Shown piece by piece: positions 22,648 through 34,678 of a stretch of DNA of 64,000 bases. This DNA comes from Calliopsis andreniformis (Eukaryota; Arthropoda; Insecta; Hymenoptera; Andrenidae). Every line of letters begins with the position of its first letter. The first letter of the stretch is position 1. Location: contig NC_135071.1 of assembly GCF_051401765.1 (NCBI RefSeq), positions 20,982,961 to 21,046,960 on the forward strand. The letters run 5' to 3'. The notes under the pieces were generated by a model that saw nothing but the letters and a program-made list of their open reading frames with translations, was not told the origin of the DNA and did not search any database. A program made the translations under genes and the position numbers.

Positions 22648-23659
22648 AATTTAGAGCTGAATTATTCGGTTCTACTAGCTAATTTCCTGATTGCCATGCA
22701 GGACATCGAAACGAAATTACTCTGAGAAGCGTGGGTAGTATTATAAACACAATCTTCCTTTGTTTTTCTCTTAAAGTAGTTCGAGCTCGAGGAGAAGGAT
22801 ATTTTAAACTTGTTCAACCTATTCATAAACGGATCTGTGTCGTTCCACTGCCAAGTAATTGTCTCATTTCTTTTGTATTTCGATCTTTTATAAGCTTATT
22901 TGTTAGTTGACATTCCTCGAGACTTCTAATCGAAGCGGTTAGGTCTGGGTTAGGACTCTGGAAAACTTAAAATTGATATAGATCAATAAGAAGAGTTAAG
23001 ATAATATTCACCAAAATAGTAGGTATCTACGAAACTTGAAACTGCCTTAATCTCTGCCATAAGTCTTTATTAAAATAATATACAAGATATAATAAATACG
23101 TAGAAATAATACTAGGGATGTACAAAAGAAAACATGAATGTTCTTGATTAAACCTAAGCGAATGGAGAAATGTATACATACACAGATATAGTTTTATATA
23201 TTTATATAAATGTTTATATACAGTTAGCTGTTAACAAGCTAGTGCAGCATGTGTGTACAGTCACGGTTGATCGAGAATCGAAAATACGAACACTATTCTC
23301 GTGAACCTTGCCAAATAGTCCAGGTCTTTTCATTACGCCAATACATAAAGTGCCTTTACGACAATTAAAAGAGAATTACAGAAGAGCAGTAACATTAATC
23401 GACACGATGTAGTATGTAAGTACAATTTAATTAGCGGCCATCGTTGCGGGAGCTTTGTGCCATTCAGCAGGAAGCACAGGGTAAAGCACGCAATTACTGT
23501 TACGAGAACATGTGAATCGAGATTGTCACGAATACATAGTTTTGTATAACAATTAATTCGGATACGACGATTATTTCAACACAGATGATTCACAAATACA
23601 TGTATTATACATTGATAAGTAAAAAATCTGACGAGATAACTGTGAGTACTTTACTGAAA
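22648..23659. other. Convergent 3' flanks of fibrillin and the mutarotase-like gene
   Basis: One kilobase of AT-rich DNA with no ORF of note. On the plus strand AATAAA at 23091-23096 is the first canonical poly(A) signal after fibrillin, about 440 nt past the stop. On the minus strand ATTAAA (complement of 23426-23431) and AATAAA (complement of 23066-23071) are candidates for the opposing gene, so the two transcripts may overlap at their 3' ends. Confidence 0.55.
23091..23096 (+). terminator. Candidate poly(A) signal of fibrillin
   Basis: AATAAA in an AT-rich stretch, 444 nt after the fibrillin stop codon. It is the first canonical hexamer downstream on this strand. Confidence 0.45.
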
Positions 23660-25368
23660 TTAACCAGCTTTTTCAGGTTCAATTCGCGAAAGCAAACCGA
23701 ATTTGTAAGTCATATCGTGCGCGTATACCTTGCCAGGATAAAGTATGCAAGAGGGAAAATCGCTTATATTGATTGCATCAGGATAATTCTGGGGTGACAA
23801 GATGAATCCACCGTGTCTTCGATACCGTACGCCATCTTTGCCCCAAATTTCTTTTTGCTCCTCGACAATATCCTGCAATAATACAACATTCCATTAAAAA
23901 CTCTAAAATATTTACAAGAATTTATTGATTTTACATCTTCGTTGGTGATAGAATAATCCTCGAAATCGGGTGGGTAAACGAGATCTGGATCCGGTAAGTC
24001 GTTTCCAGTTGAAAATTGCAGACCTGGTTGATTGGAATATATTTCTAGCGTCCTTCCCGACTCAGGATGCAAAACTCTAACAATTTCATTCGAAAGATAT
24101 ATAACGAAAAATCGTTACTTCAATTGGAGATGACTTACCTAGCGTGGAAACGATAAATCCAACAGCTAGGGCTGGTAACGCAGAGGTTCTGGTTGTAACC
24201 ACCCCCCGGTACGTTATAAAGCTGCCTCTTGGTCAGCCGAGTCGGTAAACGTAGATCGAAGACTGTACGATCAACCGGATTTATAGCACCTGTCGGCAAA
24301 TTGTTTTTGATGTCGGCGAACGTCCAACTCCCGGCGTTGATGCTCACCACGTGTTTCTTCAATTCGTTGGGACCAGTAGCCTATTCGGCAATTCAAATGC
24401 TTCTGTAATAGTTGCATATTATTTCATCGCAATAGGTACTAACGTGTCCCGCAAGATTCATCAAACAATTGGTAGTGATATTAACTGGAGTTGGTTGCGT
24501 AGCAGTTGCGCGAATACTAATATGAAGTTGATTATCGTCAGTCCAAGAATATTTGACCTGTGTCAACATATCTCCTGGATATCCTTCGCTGTTTGCTCGG
24601 CTCAAGTGGGACATCACCTGTTTAGTCAATACAGCGCCACTGAATTTCGAATCGATCTAGGATGTTACTCAGTTATAATAGTCATTCTCGTACCACGTAT
24701 TTCTTCAGTATGAAAGAGTTCCAGTTAACATTGTCAAATCCAAAGAAACCTCCGTTGAAATGACTAGATCCATCTTTGTCGTTAATAGATAAAGGGTGAA
24801 TTTTCTTTTCCACTCTCATTTTGCCGTGCGATATTCGATTGACCACTCTTCCGATTATGCTGCCAATGTACCTGTTCCTCAAATACCCTGATTATATTTG
24901 TACGAATGTTGTGGTGCATCGAAAGCAATATATGTACATATAAGATAAGGATAACTCGAGTACTGAAGTAATTGAGGATTTAGAAAATGGTTTCGGAGGA
25001 AATAGAGATTGCTAGTTTTTAGTTATCGAGTTACTCTGAGTAGTCTATTGATTTTGCAGCGATCGCAATGACTTGTACCATCCATCTCGTCGAATCCCAA
25101 CACAACGTCTCCCAAAATACCCAGTTTGTTTGGAACTTTAACAGCCTGAATACCAGCACCCCAAGATATTAACTGCACCGATGCTCTGTGCCTGTTAGTC
25201 AGCGTATATCTAACAACAGAGAAGATGAATACTGAACGAGTCACTTCAAATGCGGTATCATTAATTTTACCTTCTAACAATTTCGAGCGGCTTATTGTGC
25301 TTATGATGGTCAGGTCTAGGAACAAACCCAAAACCATCTTCTTCGATAAAGGTACCGGCTATAGACAT
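23660..25368 (-). CDS. Galactose mutarotase-like protein (aldose 1-epimerase family), catalytic residues replaced
   Basis: Seven exons in order of transcription: 25368-25271, 25209-25079, 24887-24694, 24617-24444, 24380-24139, 24076-23935 and 23872-23660. All are GT-AG and in frame, giving 397 residues; family enzymes have about 340-380. Family motifs run the whole length: YTLTN...SWGAGIQAVKVPNK, DVVLGFD, IGRVVNRISHGKM, GGFFGFDNVNWNS, GYPGDML, TPVNITTN-LMNLAGH, LEIYSNQPGLQFSTGN and PQNYPDA. Human GALM uses Arg82, His107, His176, Asp243, Gln279 and Glu307. Here Arg94 and Gln300 remain. The His positions are Asn121 (SHFNGG for LHGG) and Cys192 (TNCLMNL for TNHSYFNL), the Asp is Asn262 (GYNQN for GFDHN) and the Glu is Ser353 (ILSPQN for LETQN). 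It should bind sugar poorly or without catalysis. The frame and splicing are intact, so it is not a decayed pseudogene. No signal peptide is seen. The ATG at 25368 is chosen because MSIAGTFIEEDGFG matches family N-termini. Confidence 0.88.
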
Positions 25369-26630
25369 GCTGAATGGGATTGCGAATTTTCAGTCTCTCT
25401 TAAATGGTTAATTCTACGCACATTTCTACTTTTAGAATTTTCTTTTAATCGAACATTTCTCTGAAAATTTTCACCCCGAAGAGGTTACGATTTAAAATAT
25501 ACACCTGTCGCGAAGTGGAGCAACTTCGCGTTGAACAAGAGAAATAAGACGATAGAACTAAAACTGGACGAAGAAGGAAGCGAAAGATGCAACCATAGAG
25601 GAAGGTAAGAGGAAATGGTAATGAGAAATAAATCGGAGAAAAATATTGAACTCGGAAGCTCGTGAACTAACGACTTTTGTCGTTTTGTTTTTACTTCCCT
25701 TGCATTCTCCTCGGAAATTCGAATGAGAAGAGACAGAACTCTTGCTTTCTTCCTTCCGCGTGCTTCTCACACATATGCAATACTACGTGAATTCGAAATA
25801 GGAAGAATCCACGACTTCTATCGAGGTAGAGGAGAGAATCGGAAAGCGACAATCCGCGTGCAAAACCCATTACGCGGAATCAGGGTATTATTATCGTGGC
25901 ACAAGCGAGCGACACAAATCCGACAAGCGCGTCTCGTTTTAACGCTTCGTCGCCGCTCTGACGGAATCGTCATTCCCCTTGCGGTGGAAGCAAGAGGGAG
26001 AAAAAAGGTGGACGGCGGGTGGCGGGGGAGGGCAAAAGGTAGAGGAAGGAAAATGGGAAGCCGCGAAGGCATTCCCCAAGGATGCCGATTCTTTTCGGTG
26101 GAGCAGCAGCCTGATCAGTCTCAATTCCCGCGAAGCGTTTCGAGGCCCAACGAAACACTCGCTGGAAATAATTACATTAATGGCGTCGTCGGAAGAGAAT
26201 GCCGTTGGATACATCGGTGGATGGTAGCCCACCCCCAGTCTTCCTCGAGGAACGGAAAGCAACCTCCCGCCGGTTTCAATGACGAAACATGGAACTGACG
26301 GAATAATGCTCCACCCACGGGCTAAGGTATACCGACGGGGGTGCATTTCCTCCCCCAGCCGCGCCCCGCTGCCCCCACCACCCCCGCCATCCCCCTTGGC
26401 CTGCTCCAGCGCTACCTCACTTTCTTCTCGACAATGCATAATGCCATTCTGCCGCGGTACCGCTAACAATGAGCGCGCACGTCCTGCTGGAAAGTAATTA
26501 TCTTAATGTCGACGAGCCGAGCGCCGACGAATGGAGAACACTCGCGCGATGGCTGCCTCCACTCTCGGATCCTCTTGGCTTGGTTACTTCGGCTGCTTTA
26601 CCCTTCTACACCCCCATCTTTCTCCTTTTG

Positions 26631-26678
26631 CCTTCCTTCCTTCCTTCCTTCCTTCCTTCCTTCCTTCCTTCCTTCCTT
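26631..26678. repeat. (CCTT)12 microsatellite
   Basis: Twelve uninterrupted CCTT units. It produces artefactual open frames rich in Pro-Ser-Phe on one strand and Arg-Lys-Glu-Gly on the other. Confidence 0.95.
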
Positions 26679-29600
26679 TCGTGACTCTCTGCTCGCTTAC
26701 TCCGTTGTTTCAAGCTCTTGGATGCGGATTGTGCCAGACACACAATATCGATGCCGCGAGCCGTCGCATCCCCACGATATCGTGACAAATCGTGTTGCAA
26801 CACGCGGAGGAATTGTCCACCGGTTGACGGATGTACTGCGGAAGTCGCCGGTGCTGGGCTGTGACACATTTGGGACACATAAAAGTGTCGATAACGCGAC
26901 CTCGTGAACAAAAGAGAAAACTAATTTTCCTCGAGAGTAATTAAACGTCACCGCATCGAATAAATCCTTTCATCCATTCGGGTATTTCGCAGAGCAAGAA
27001 ACGTACGAAAGAAGTTGATAAACCCGCCTACTGGAGATCTCCTAGAGCGAGCCGATAAATCGATTGCATTGAAATTATGCTGGGGGATCCGATTCCGTCG
27101 CGACACCGCGACTCGTAATTCCATTGGTGTGCCTGCAGGCGAGAGATCCTTTGTAACCGGAGCAAAAGAAGGAGCGGATGGAGGAGGGAAGAAAAAGTGC
27201 GTTTTATCGTGACCAGCCGGTTCGTATTATTCCCTCCGCTTTTCCAATCTCAATTAGTCATTACGTCGTCAAGCCGTGGCATAGCTGGCGCGATGCCCCT
27301 TTCTCGAGACCACCCCCGCGCCGCGGCCGTCTCTGCATTAATTGCGTCTACGTCGCTGACCCCTTTCGCCCCCCTCGTCGGCCCACGTACGGCTCGTACG
27401 GGGGGTGTGTTTCGACAAGGATTAGTGTCGACGCCACGAACCGCATAATTCGCCAGCCCCCTGCAGCTCCTACTCGAGAAAATCGGATCCGCGTCGACTA
27501 GCGTCAGGAATCGAGCCCTCCAAGACGTTGTTCGCGTAGTAAAATCAGCCCCTTTGGCTTTGTAATGATTCCCAGTCGAGCGTTATGTTCGATAATTGAT
27601 CGTTACGCGCCGTTTGTGCGAAAGGCTTCTGTGAAATGCTAGCGAGGCGAGGCAAGGCGACGCGACGCGACGCGACGCGGTAATTCCAGTGAAATGCGAT
27701 TCGTCGGAGAAAATCGTTCAGGTTCATTTCTGGGATGTTTAAAGAATCGTTCGATCGGTGCATTCGGGGATAAAAGAGTGTGAAGGACCAGAGTGGACGA
27801 GAGGCTTGAGGGGTGAGGCGGATAACCTTTTGAAAGAAAACAGATAAGAAATACGTATTTGAAGATGTAACCTGGTTTAGTTCTATCGTGGAATACTTTC
27901 GATAAAGTGTGAATTAAAAGTAAGGGTCCAAGGTATCGGTAACATCTTACACGAAGAGCCACCCTGTAGATCGCACGTGTACTCACGCACCCGGTGGGTT
28001 TCATCCACTCGCTAGAACGTGTTTTCTGGGGGGTGGTGGTTCCCCAATCTCGACGCACGGTAACAGCACCCACTTCACCCTCGGCATCCATGCCGCCCAG
28101 CGACCCCCTCATCCACCCACAAAACCGGAGAGGCAGTCGCTAATTACGCAACGCGTTCGAGCGTGCACGTCGGGGTGGCGACGTGGCACCGTCATGGGCC
28201 CGTGTATCCCTCGTTCCTTCCACCCCTCTGCGTTCCAACCTACCCTGCCCACCCCTCCGTCTTGTTTTCCCTCTTATCCGCCGCTTTCTGGTACTTTTAC
28301 GATTGCCTATAATCACCCAAAGTACGCTGCGATTGCGTTCCCTTCTGCCCCACCTGCTTTCAGGGGACCAACCCTCCTTCCTCCCACACCTTTCATCCCC
28401 CTTACCCTCGACGAGCCTGATATTCCAACAGCTCGGCCGCGTCGACTTAATTTGCAGGATCAACGTCGAAACACCGCGTGGATAATCCAGCGCATCCGAA
28501 TTACACGCTCGGCATGTCGCCTGGATATACCTGCAGATTTAACCGAGGACGATTACTAATTAGCTGAGATTTCGCCACCTGGCTGTGAACCATCCCCTTG
28601 GTCGAAGCGATCCACGAGAGAGATGTGTGCGCATCGTTTGGCAGTCGCTTGGATCCAATTTGCGGTGGATACTCTCAAGAATGATAGTCGAATCATTGCA
28701 CTGCGTTTGCTCTCGTTTCATTTGGCTTCTAGGTATTAGTCGTCGATCGCTGCTAGTTGTGTTCTACTGTCAGATACGGGGGAAAAGGGAAACTCACTGC
28801 GTGCCGTCGAATTTGTACGTTCCGAACGCAAGGAGAGTCTCATTCCGCTGCCAACTGACTTCAACGCTTGCTTATGGCAGACCCACTTCGATCGTCTCAC
28901 ACATTCGATTAATCGTCGAAACCTTAATTACTCACCCATTCATCGGGTTTTCGATCGTCGACTCCGTGTGTGGGCGAATGATCGAAGACAGAGTCAGTGT
29001 AACCGCTCCATTCATTCTCCCATTGAGAAGGAGTGTTCTAGCAACGCACAAATCATAGGTAGAAAAGAGGGTTGGCGTGACGGGAGGGAACGGCGTGAAC
29101 GAGGATATCGAAACGCACTCTCTCTCTCTTTCAGAATTGTAATCTCCGACGAGACAATGAGCAGTATTGTTAGAAACCCCTTGATTTTCGCTGCACTTTT
29201 CTAGAGACCGACCTCGGCTATTGCTCGCTAGAGTACAAAAACATGAACGGAAGTATCCCCAGAAGATCCTGGACCTATTCGAAAGTCACAGGAGATAGCG
29301 AGGTATGTAACGAGAAAAGGGGGCTGCGGTATCGGGGGTGGTTGCGAAAAGATTTCGTCACTAATGGGAATCATTAAACGGGAACAACGGGTTTTCATAC
29401 GTGCGCACCCGAAGATACCCGGCTTCGTCGAATGGTCGAAGGTAGATGGCAAGGCGATGAAAAGAGGGTAGCGGACGGGGGTGGGCATACTTAAATTACC
29501 TAGGAAGCATCGCTGGCATTCATACGTGGGATAAGCATTGTCGTCCCGAGGGATTGTCTCACAGACACCTCGTTGGCACAGGCTTTATGTGGTAGAGGAT

Positions 29601-30580
29601 GGCGAGAAGCAGGGGGCGACTCGCCTAGGGGGTGGCAGTCGAACCTTTATTAGGTAGATAACCGAGATGCGAGCTGCGTTATATAGATGCCCATCCACGC
29701 TGAGCTGCCTCGTTTTACTCACTTCAATGCTTAATGGAATTGAGTTCTTGTAAGCGGCCTCGGCCCCTCCGCCGCCCCGCGCCGCGCCGAGCCGCCCAAC
29801 CCTTGCCGTGGGGGAGGGCGTCGAAGGGACGGCATAGACGGAGGACATGAGATAATTGGTATTTTGTCTCGCCAAATCCTTTGTATCGCGAGTTTTAATT
29901 GACTTCGAGATTTTTCAATACCAATTTGCACCCAGCTGCATAGAGGGTGAGAGAGGTGTGTGAGTGGCCGGTCGGTGTCTGTGTGCGCTCGCCCAGAATC
30001 TGGCCCCGACGGAATGGCGACCATCCGTCCACGGATTTTTTCCTCCCCCTCCTCCAAGAGAGTCCACCCTTTTTCGCGCTTTAATCGTTTCCTCCCTCTG
30101 TTTACGGTCCTCTTACCGGCGCTACGCCCATCTTTCTTCAATAGATCGGGCCAAATGCGGCGGTAATTGGTTCGAGCTAGATACATCTTTCGTTTCTAAA
30201 TAGGTATATAAGTATGCATCGAACTTTCATTAAATGCTTACCAAAGGGGGCTCAACCTTCAATTGCTTAGACTCGAAGCATTTTATTACTACTCTCGTTT
30301 GCTCTGCTAGAACTTTGCTCACTCTTGCTCGACCCGTTCTCCTCTTCAGTATCAATCCTGCATTACTAGGGACATACCGAGGGAATGGGAAAAATCGATC
30401 CAAATCATCCCCCTTTATGAACCGAGTAACCACTGCCACAACCTCAGTCCTGCTCCAAAACGTAGAAAGCTTAATCGATTATTCGAGAATCGAAGTAAGA
30501 AGATACCGCGTACGCGCTCGGCTCGGCGGACACAAAAGCACAAACGACTAATGCAGTTCACCGACACAGAGGAGAAGAGA

Positions 30581-30608
30581 GGGGGGGGGGGGGGAGAGAG
30601 AGAGAGAG
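30581..30608. repeat. G14 run followed by (AG)n
   Basis: Fourteen G, then seven AG units. It is a purine-only tract of about 40 nt when its GGAGAAGAGA lead-in is included. Confidence 0.9.
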
Positions 30609-31470
30609 GCAGAGCTTTTATTCGTTCGCATTGCTGAATGTCCTTTGGGAGCGGAGGGCGCGGTGAGTCCAGATTGGGAAAGGGGCAACGCTCGCTCCTT
30701 TCGTCGCTATTGCTTTCCATTCTAATCCAAGTGCCCGTCGTCGAGAGATTTTTTGCATTGTTCCTTGGATTTCCCACAGGAAAGGAACCGGCAGATTTCA
30801 GTCCCCTTATTGTTTCCACAAGACGGAAAGAAAAAGGGACCACCGACACGTGAATTCTGATAACATGTAATTACTCAACGAAACGGCACCCTCCTGGATT
30901 AGACTGCGAGGAAAGCGGCGTTAATGGTCCCCTTATCGTTATGTCAGACCACTTCCCGTCGGTTACGTCTAATAGAATCAGTTGGAGCGAAAAAATGCAT
31001 TCGAAGATTAATGAGGATACACAGGGTAGAAGGAAGACATTAATCGCTATGTCTTAATGCGAATGAGTTCGTGGGTGAGTTCGGCAAGCCATTGCCCGAC
31101 TCTACGGACTGTCGCTATCGAACCGTTCAGTTCAAACAAAAACTCGACAGTCCACCTCGTTGGACAATCGAGACACTAGAATGAATCGGAGGCAGCGGAA
31201 CAAGGGCGTAGGAGGAGTGGTAGAAAAGGAGCTAATCCTGGGGAAGATCCTCGAGCGCGTTGACCAAGGCTTCTTCAGCGCCTCCTTGTGGCGGTCGAGA
31301 AGGCTCGAAGCAGGAGGGAGGCGAGCGTAACCAATTATCGCGCAATATTGAGGGTGGTGTGCGCGGTAGTGCACGAACAGAGAGTCAGTCAATAACGGGG
31401 CAGCCTATACGCTATTTGTACTTCATCGTATCGAGGTAATCGATAATAATAATTGCAGCTCGCGGTCTCC

Positions 31471-31520
31471 GAGGCAGCAGGAGGCAGCAGGAGGCAGCAG
31501 GAGGCAGCAGGAGGCAGCAT
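31471..31520. repeat. Tandem array, 5 x 10 bp, upstream of Sox
   Basis: Unit GAGGCAGCAG; the last copy ends in T. It lies 540 bp before the Sox start codon, within its promoter or 5' UTR. Confidence 0.9.
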
Positions 31521-32059
31521 CAGCCCTCCTCAGTTCGCCGTGGTACAGAGGGGTTGCTGTTTCTGCTCGGTGTGCTGGTGCCACTTAAATAGTGGGGAGA
31601 AAGGGTAGAAAAGGTACGCGGATGCCGAGGCAACCTCGACGAATAGGAAGAAGAGGGTCGGTTCGTGGGCGCGGCGAACGACGTTCTGCGTCGGTTCCGC
31701 CCTCGAAACCCTGTGCGGAGAGAGAGAGACAGGCGGAATGGATCCCTCCAGCAGGTCGTGGACCGGTCCTACGCGGGCAATCCACGCTCAGTCGACACCG
31801 GCACTCCATTCGAGCACGTTCGACCGTTTGCCGTGCAACACCTGCACACAGGCGACCCCTCTCGTTTCGACCACTCGCGCACTTTTTCGCTCCCAACGCC
31901 AAGTGTTTCCGTCATTCGTGGATGAACGCGAGGACGAGAACGATAATCGAGCGCGACGTTAGTCCGCTCGCGAGTGCGTGAAATTTGAGCGAAAAGCTAA
32001 GAGTGACAGCTACCCCCTCTAATTCGTATCCAACATTCGACAACGCTATCCGAGTGATC

Positions 32060-33037
32060 ATGATGAGCTCTCATCAACAGCACCCCGGCTACGGGTTCCT
32101 CTCAGGCATAGACCTGCACTCGGTGCACCACGTGAGCCAGGACATGAACGTGGCGAGCCAGCAAACTCCAACCTCCCAGGAGCAGCACATCAAGAGGCCT
32201 ATGAACGCGTTCATGGTGTGGTCCAGGATCCAGCGGAAGAAGATCGCCTTGGACAATCCCAAGATGCACAACTCTGAGATTTCGAAAAGACTCGGTGCCG
32301 AGTGGAAGCTGCTGTCCGACACGGAGAAGCGACCCTTCATCGACGAGGCGAAGCGTCTGCGTGCGATGCACATGAAGGAGCATCCAGACTATAAGTATCG
32401 TCCACGGAGGAAGCCGAAGGTGCCAGTGTCAGCGGTGACAGGTAAAGCAGGCTCGATGAGCCCGGGCGGCTTCCCCAGCTTCCCTCTGCCGCCATACTTC
32501 GCCGCACCAGCTGCTCCCGTCTCTCATCATCATCACCCACACCCCCTCGACTACCCACCCCTGCCGCCGTACTTCGGGTCCGCCTTCGACGCTGTCCACT
32601 TGAGCAAGCTGGTAGCGAACAGTGCTGGGACAGGATCGACGTCGTCGAGCGTTGCTGCTGCTGCAGCAGCGGCGGCTGCAGCCGACGCGGCCAACAACAA
32701 CGCTGCCTCCGCGGCGGCGGTGGTCAGTAGCTTTTACTCGGGGTTCTATTCGACGCCTACGACAGCAGGTAAGCCGTATCCAACGACAGCGTCTCACCTG
32801 GGGCCGCTCTTTCCGACTGGGCATCACACGGTGGGAGCCACCGCGCCACATCCTCCCCTCATGTTCCCGACCTCCTCGACGAACGGCTCGGGAAGCATCG
32901 TCACGACGACCAGCAGCCCAGGCAGCAGTCCAGGAACGACGCCGATACCTTCGTCGCATCAGCAGGTATCCACGCCGACGACGTCCACCACGTTGGATCT
33001 CGAGCAGCTACGCAGACCTGTCTCCGTGATATTCTAG
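32060..33037 (+). CDS. Sox21b: SoxB group HMG-box transcription factor, Sox21b-like, single exon
   Basis: The 325 residues begin at ATG 32060; a second ATG follows directly at 32063. The frame has a TGA upstream at 31979 and stops at 33035. The HMG box spans about residues 43-121: [19 protein letters not shown], then [20 protein letters not shown] and [14 protein letters not shown]. The last is the SoxB-type box end and nuclear localisation signal. The tail is rich in Pro, His (HHHHPHP), Ser and Thr, holds a run of ten Ala (199-208) and ends LRRPVSVIF. SoxB proteins bind the minor groove at (A/T)ACAA(A/T)G and control neural and epidermal development; the Sox21 branch often represses. RIQRKKIA and RLGAEWKLL favour Sox21b over Dichaete or SoxNeuro, but that is recalled, not aligned. 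Lack of introns is common in SoxB genes. In insects SoxB genes are clustered, so a neighbour may lie beyond the window. Confidence 0.88.
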   Translation: MMSSHQQHPGYGFLSGIDLHSVHHVSQDMNVASQQTPTSQEQHIKRPMNAFMVWSRIQRKKIALDNPKMHNSEISKRLGAEWKLLSDTEKRPFIDEAKRLRAMHMKEHPDYKYRPRRKPKVPVSAVTGKAGSMSPGGFPSFPLPPYFAAPAAPVSHHHHPHPLDYPPLPPYFGSAFDAVHLSKLVANSAGTGSTSSSVAAAAAAAAAADAANNNAASAAAVVSSFYSGFYSTPTTAGKPYPTTASHLGPLFPTGHHTVGATAPHPPLMFPTSSTNGSGSIVTTTSSPGSSPGTTPIPSSHQQVSTPTTSTTLDLEQLRRPVSVIF

Positions 33038-34276
33038 ATCGCCGTGTCTAGCCTTCCGAACGTGTTCGCGGTACGCGAAGGAATCTCGTAGGCCGAGTTT
33101 CGAGAGGTAGGCCTTCGTTCGCGGATTCGAGGAACCGACGACGTTCGTCGCGTCGCACTGCTGCGCAGGTTTATACATATTGTATTTTAATTGTATCCGT
33201 CGTATGTGATCTTACGCTACGGATAGAAGGAGTATTATGAGAATTGTCTGGGGTGCAAACAGTAGAGCCCTATTCTTGCCTGTGTCATTGGTAATACATC
33301 TTGGAGCGGCAATTTTTTGCATTCGCATACACGTAGATTAATCTAGACTATGGTAATCGTAACGCTATCGAAGAAATAGAGCAGCGAAGATTTTTGATAC
33401 GCTATTCGAGCATTCCCCGGACATCTCAGTGTACTCGTTCTATCCACGATCCGTCTGTGTATGATGAACCCAGCGACGTTCGACGAAATTGTATATTTTC
33501 GAGCTGCGCTCGAGGGCCGACGGGATCGGCGGCGTTTTTACACACGGGCCCAGGAGGCACGTCCGTCAAAGGATAAATTCTTTTTCGAGCAAACAATTCA
33601 CGCGGATGAGGGTGGCCGCGAAGAGAGACTTTTCAAGGACGGGGACCGGTCGATAGCGAATCGACCAGCGTTCGGGGAAGGCTTGCCAGAAACGACGCGG
33701 ATAATTGAATTAGCATATTAATGCGCTGGAACAAAAGAGCCGTTTAGGCCCCGGATTCGTTTTGCTTCGACTGAATGAGGCTTCATTGTGAGCCGCGCTG
33801 CGCCATGAATAGATCGTCCACTCCCTCTGCGGGAGGTGGAACCGCATTGTTTTCAAATAATGTTTTCTAATTACGGATGTGCCTTTACCTGTCGCTCGAT
33901 CATCGAAACGAGGGGGACACTCTGACGGAACATTTCCTCAGGTTTAGAGCGGTCCGTCTCGTGCCGCGTTTTCGAGCCGCGTTACGATCCATTCTTCTTC
34001 GATCAGTCTTCGCTGTCTGGCCTCGTCTGGACGAAGCTTTACGCGTCATTGCCCGTTTGCCCCCGACCCCAGTCTCCAGCCCTCAACCCTCTGCCCAGGA
34101 TCGTCATTACCGTTCGTTTTAATATATCGTTTATACGGGTGTAAATAATTGGTAGTATAGAATTCGCCTAGATTAAGCGCGAGTCAAGTGAGTTGACCAT
34201 TCGATTAAGCTGGTCTTCGAACAGAAGAATCTTCCTTAGGAAATCGGAGGTATCCTGGAGGACTTCCGGTCGCGCT

Positions 34277-34312
34277 GATCTGCAGAGGGATCTGCAGAGG
34301 GATCTGCAGAGG
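34277..34312. repeat. Tandem array, 3 x 12 bp
   Basis: Three perfect copies of GATCTGCAGAGG, followed by one degenerate copy. Confidence 0.85.
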
Positions 34313-34672
34313 GATCTCTGGAGGGCTCCGTCCTTAGAACTGGATCCAGGGATCTTGAGATCGTACGCACTTCTAAGCGGAAATTTTCTGATGTTATCTA
34401 TGAAAGGTTTATCGCTGGTTTTTCTAGGAAAAGATTCACTTTCGACACTGACACATAATGTAGTATCGTATATTCATGGAATGATTTAATACTACAGCGA
34501 GCAAGGCCACTTTTAAATTAATGTAATCGATGAAAGAAACTGGTACACATTTCAAACGAGTCAAAGCGTAGTGTCGTCGAGGTTTCCGCCTAACCCGGAA
34601 GTAGAGTGTCTGACAACGACCAGAAAACAGCGTAACAAATTCATTTGCCGTGTATTGCACATCTCGTAAGAG

Positions 34673-34678
34673 AATAAA
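34673..34678 (+). terminator. Candidate distal poly(A) signal for Sox
   Basis: This is the first AATAAA after the Sox stop codon. Its 1.6-kb distance makes it uncertain. Confidence 0.25.

Larger units (their letters stand above)
25369..32059. other. Spacer between the mutarotase-like gene and Sox, including the Sox 5' flank
   Basis: 6.7 kb without a gene I can support. It contains a (CCTT)12 array (26631-26678), a G14/(AG)n tract (30581-30608) and a 5 x 10-bp array (31471-31520), the last 540 bp before the Sox start. GC-rich open stretches on both strands (25723-26298, 25939-26469, 27639-28112, 31592-31981) are mutually overlapping and low in complexity, and show no domain. The last 600 bp probably hold the Sox promoter and 5' UTR. 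An in-frame stop (TGA at 31979) precedes the Sox frame. Confidence 0.6.

Noticed and set aside
25723..26469. Overlapping open frames of 191 (plus) and 176 (minus) codons
   Set aside because: They lie opposite each other in GC-rich low-complexity DNA, with poly-Gly/Pro and Arg runs and no recognisable domain. Both cannot be real, and neither has support.
31592..31981. 129-codon plus-strand frame directly before Sox
   Set aside because: It is Arg-rich, is in a different frame from Sox, and probably lies in the Sox 5' UTR or promoter. There is no domain.
32060..32062. Earlier Sox start at TTG 31985
   Set aside because: It is not an ATG. The frame is only open back to TGA at 31979, and the first ATG (32060) gives a typical SoxB N-terminus.
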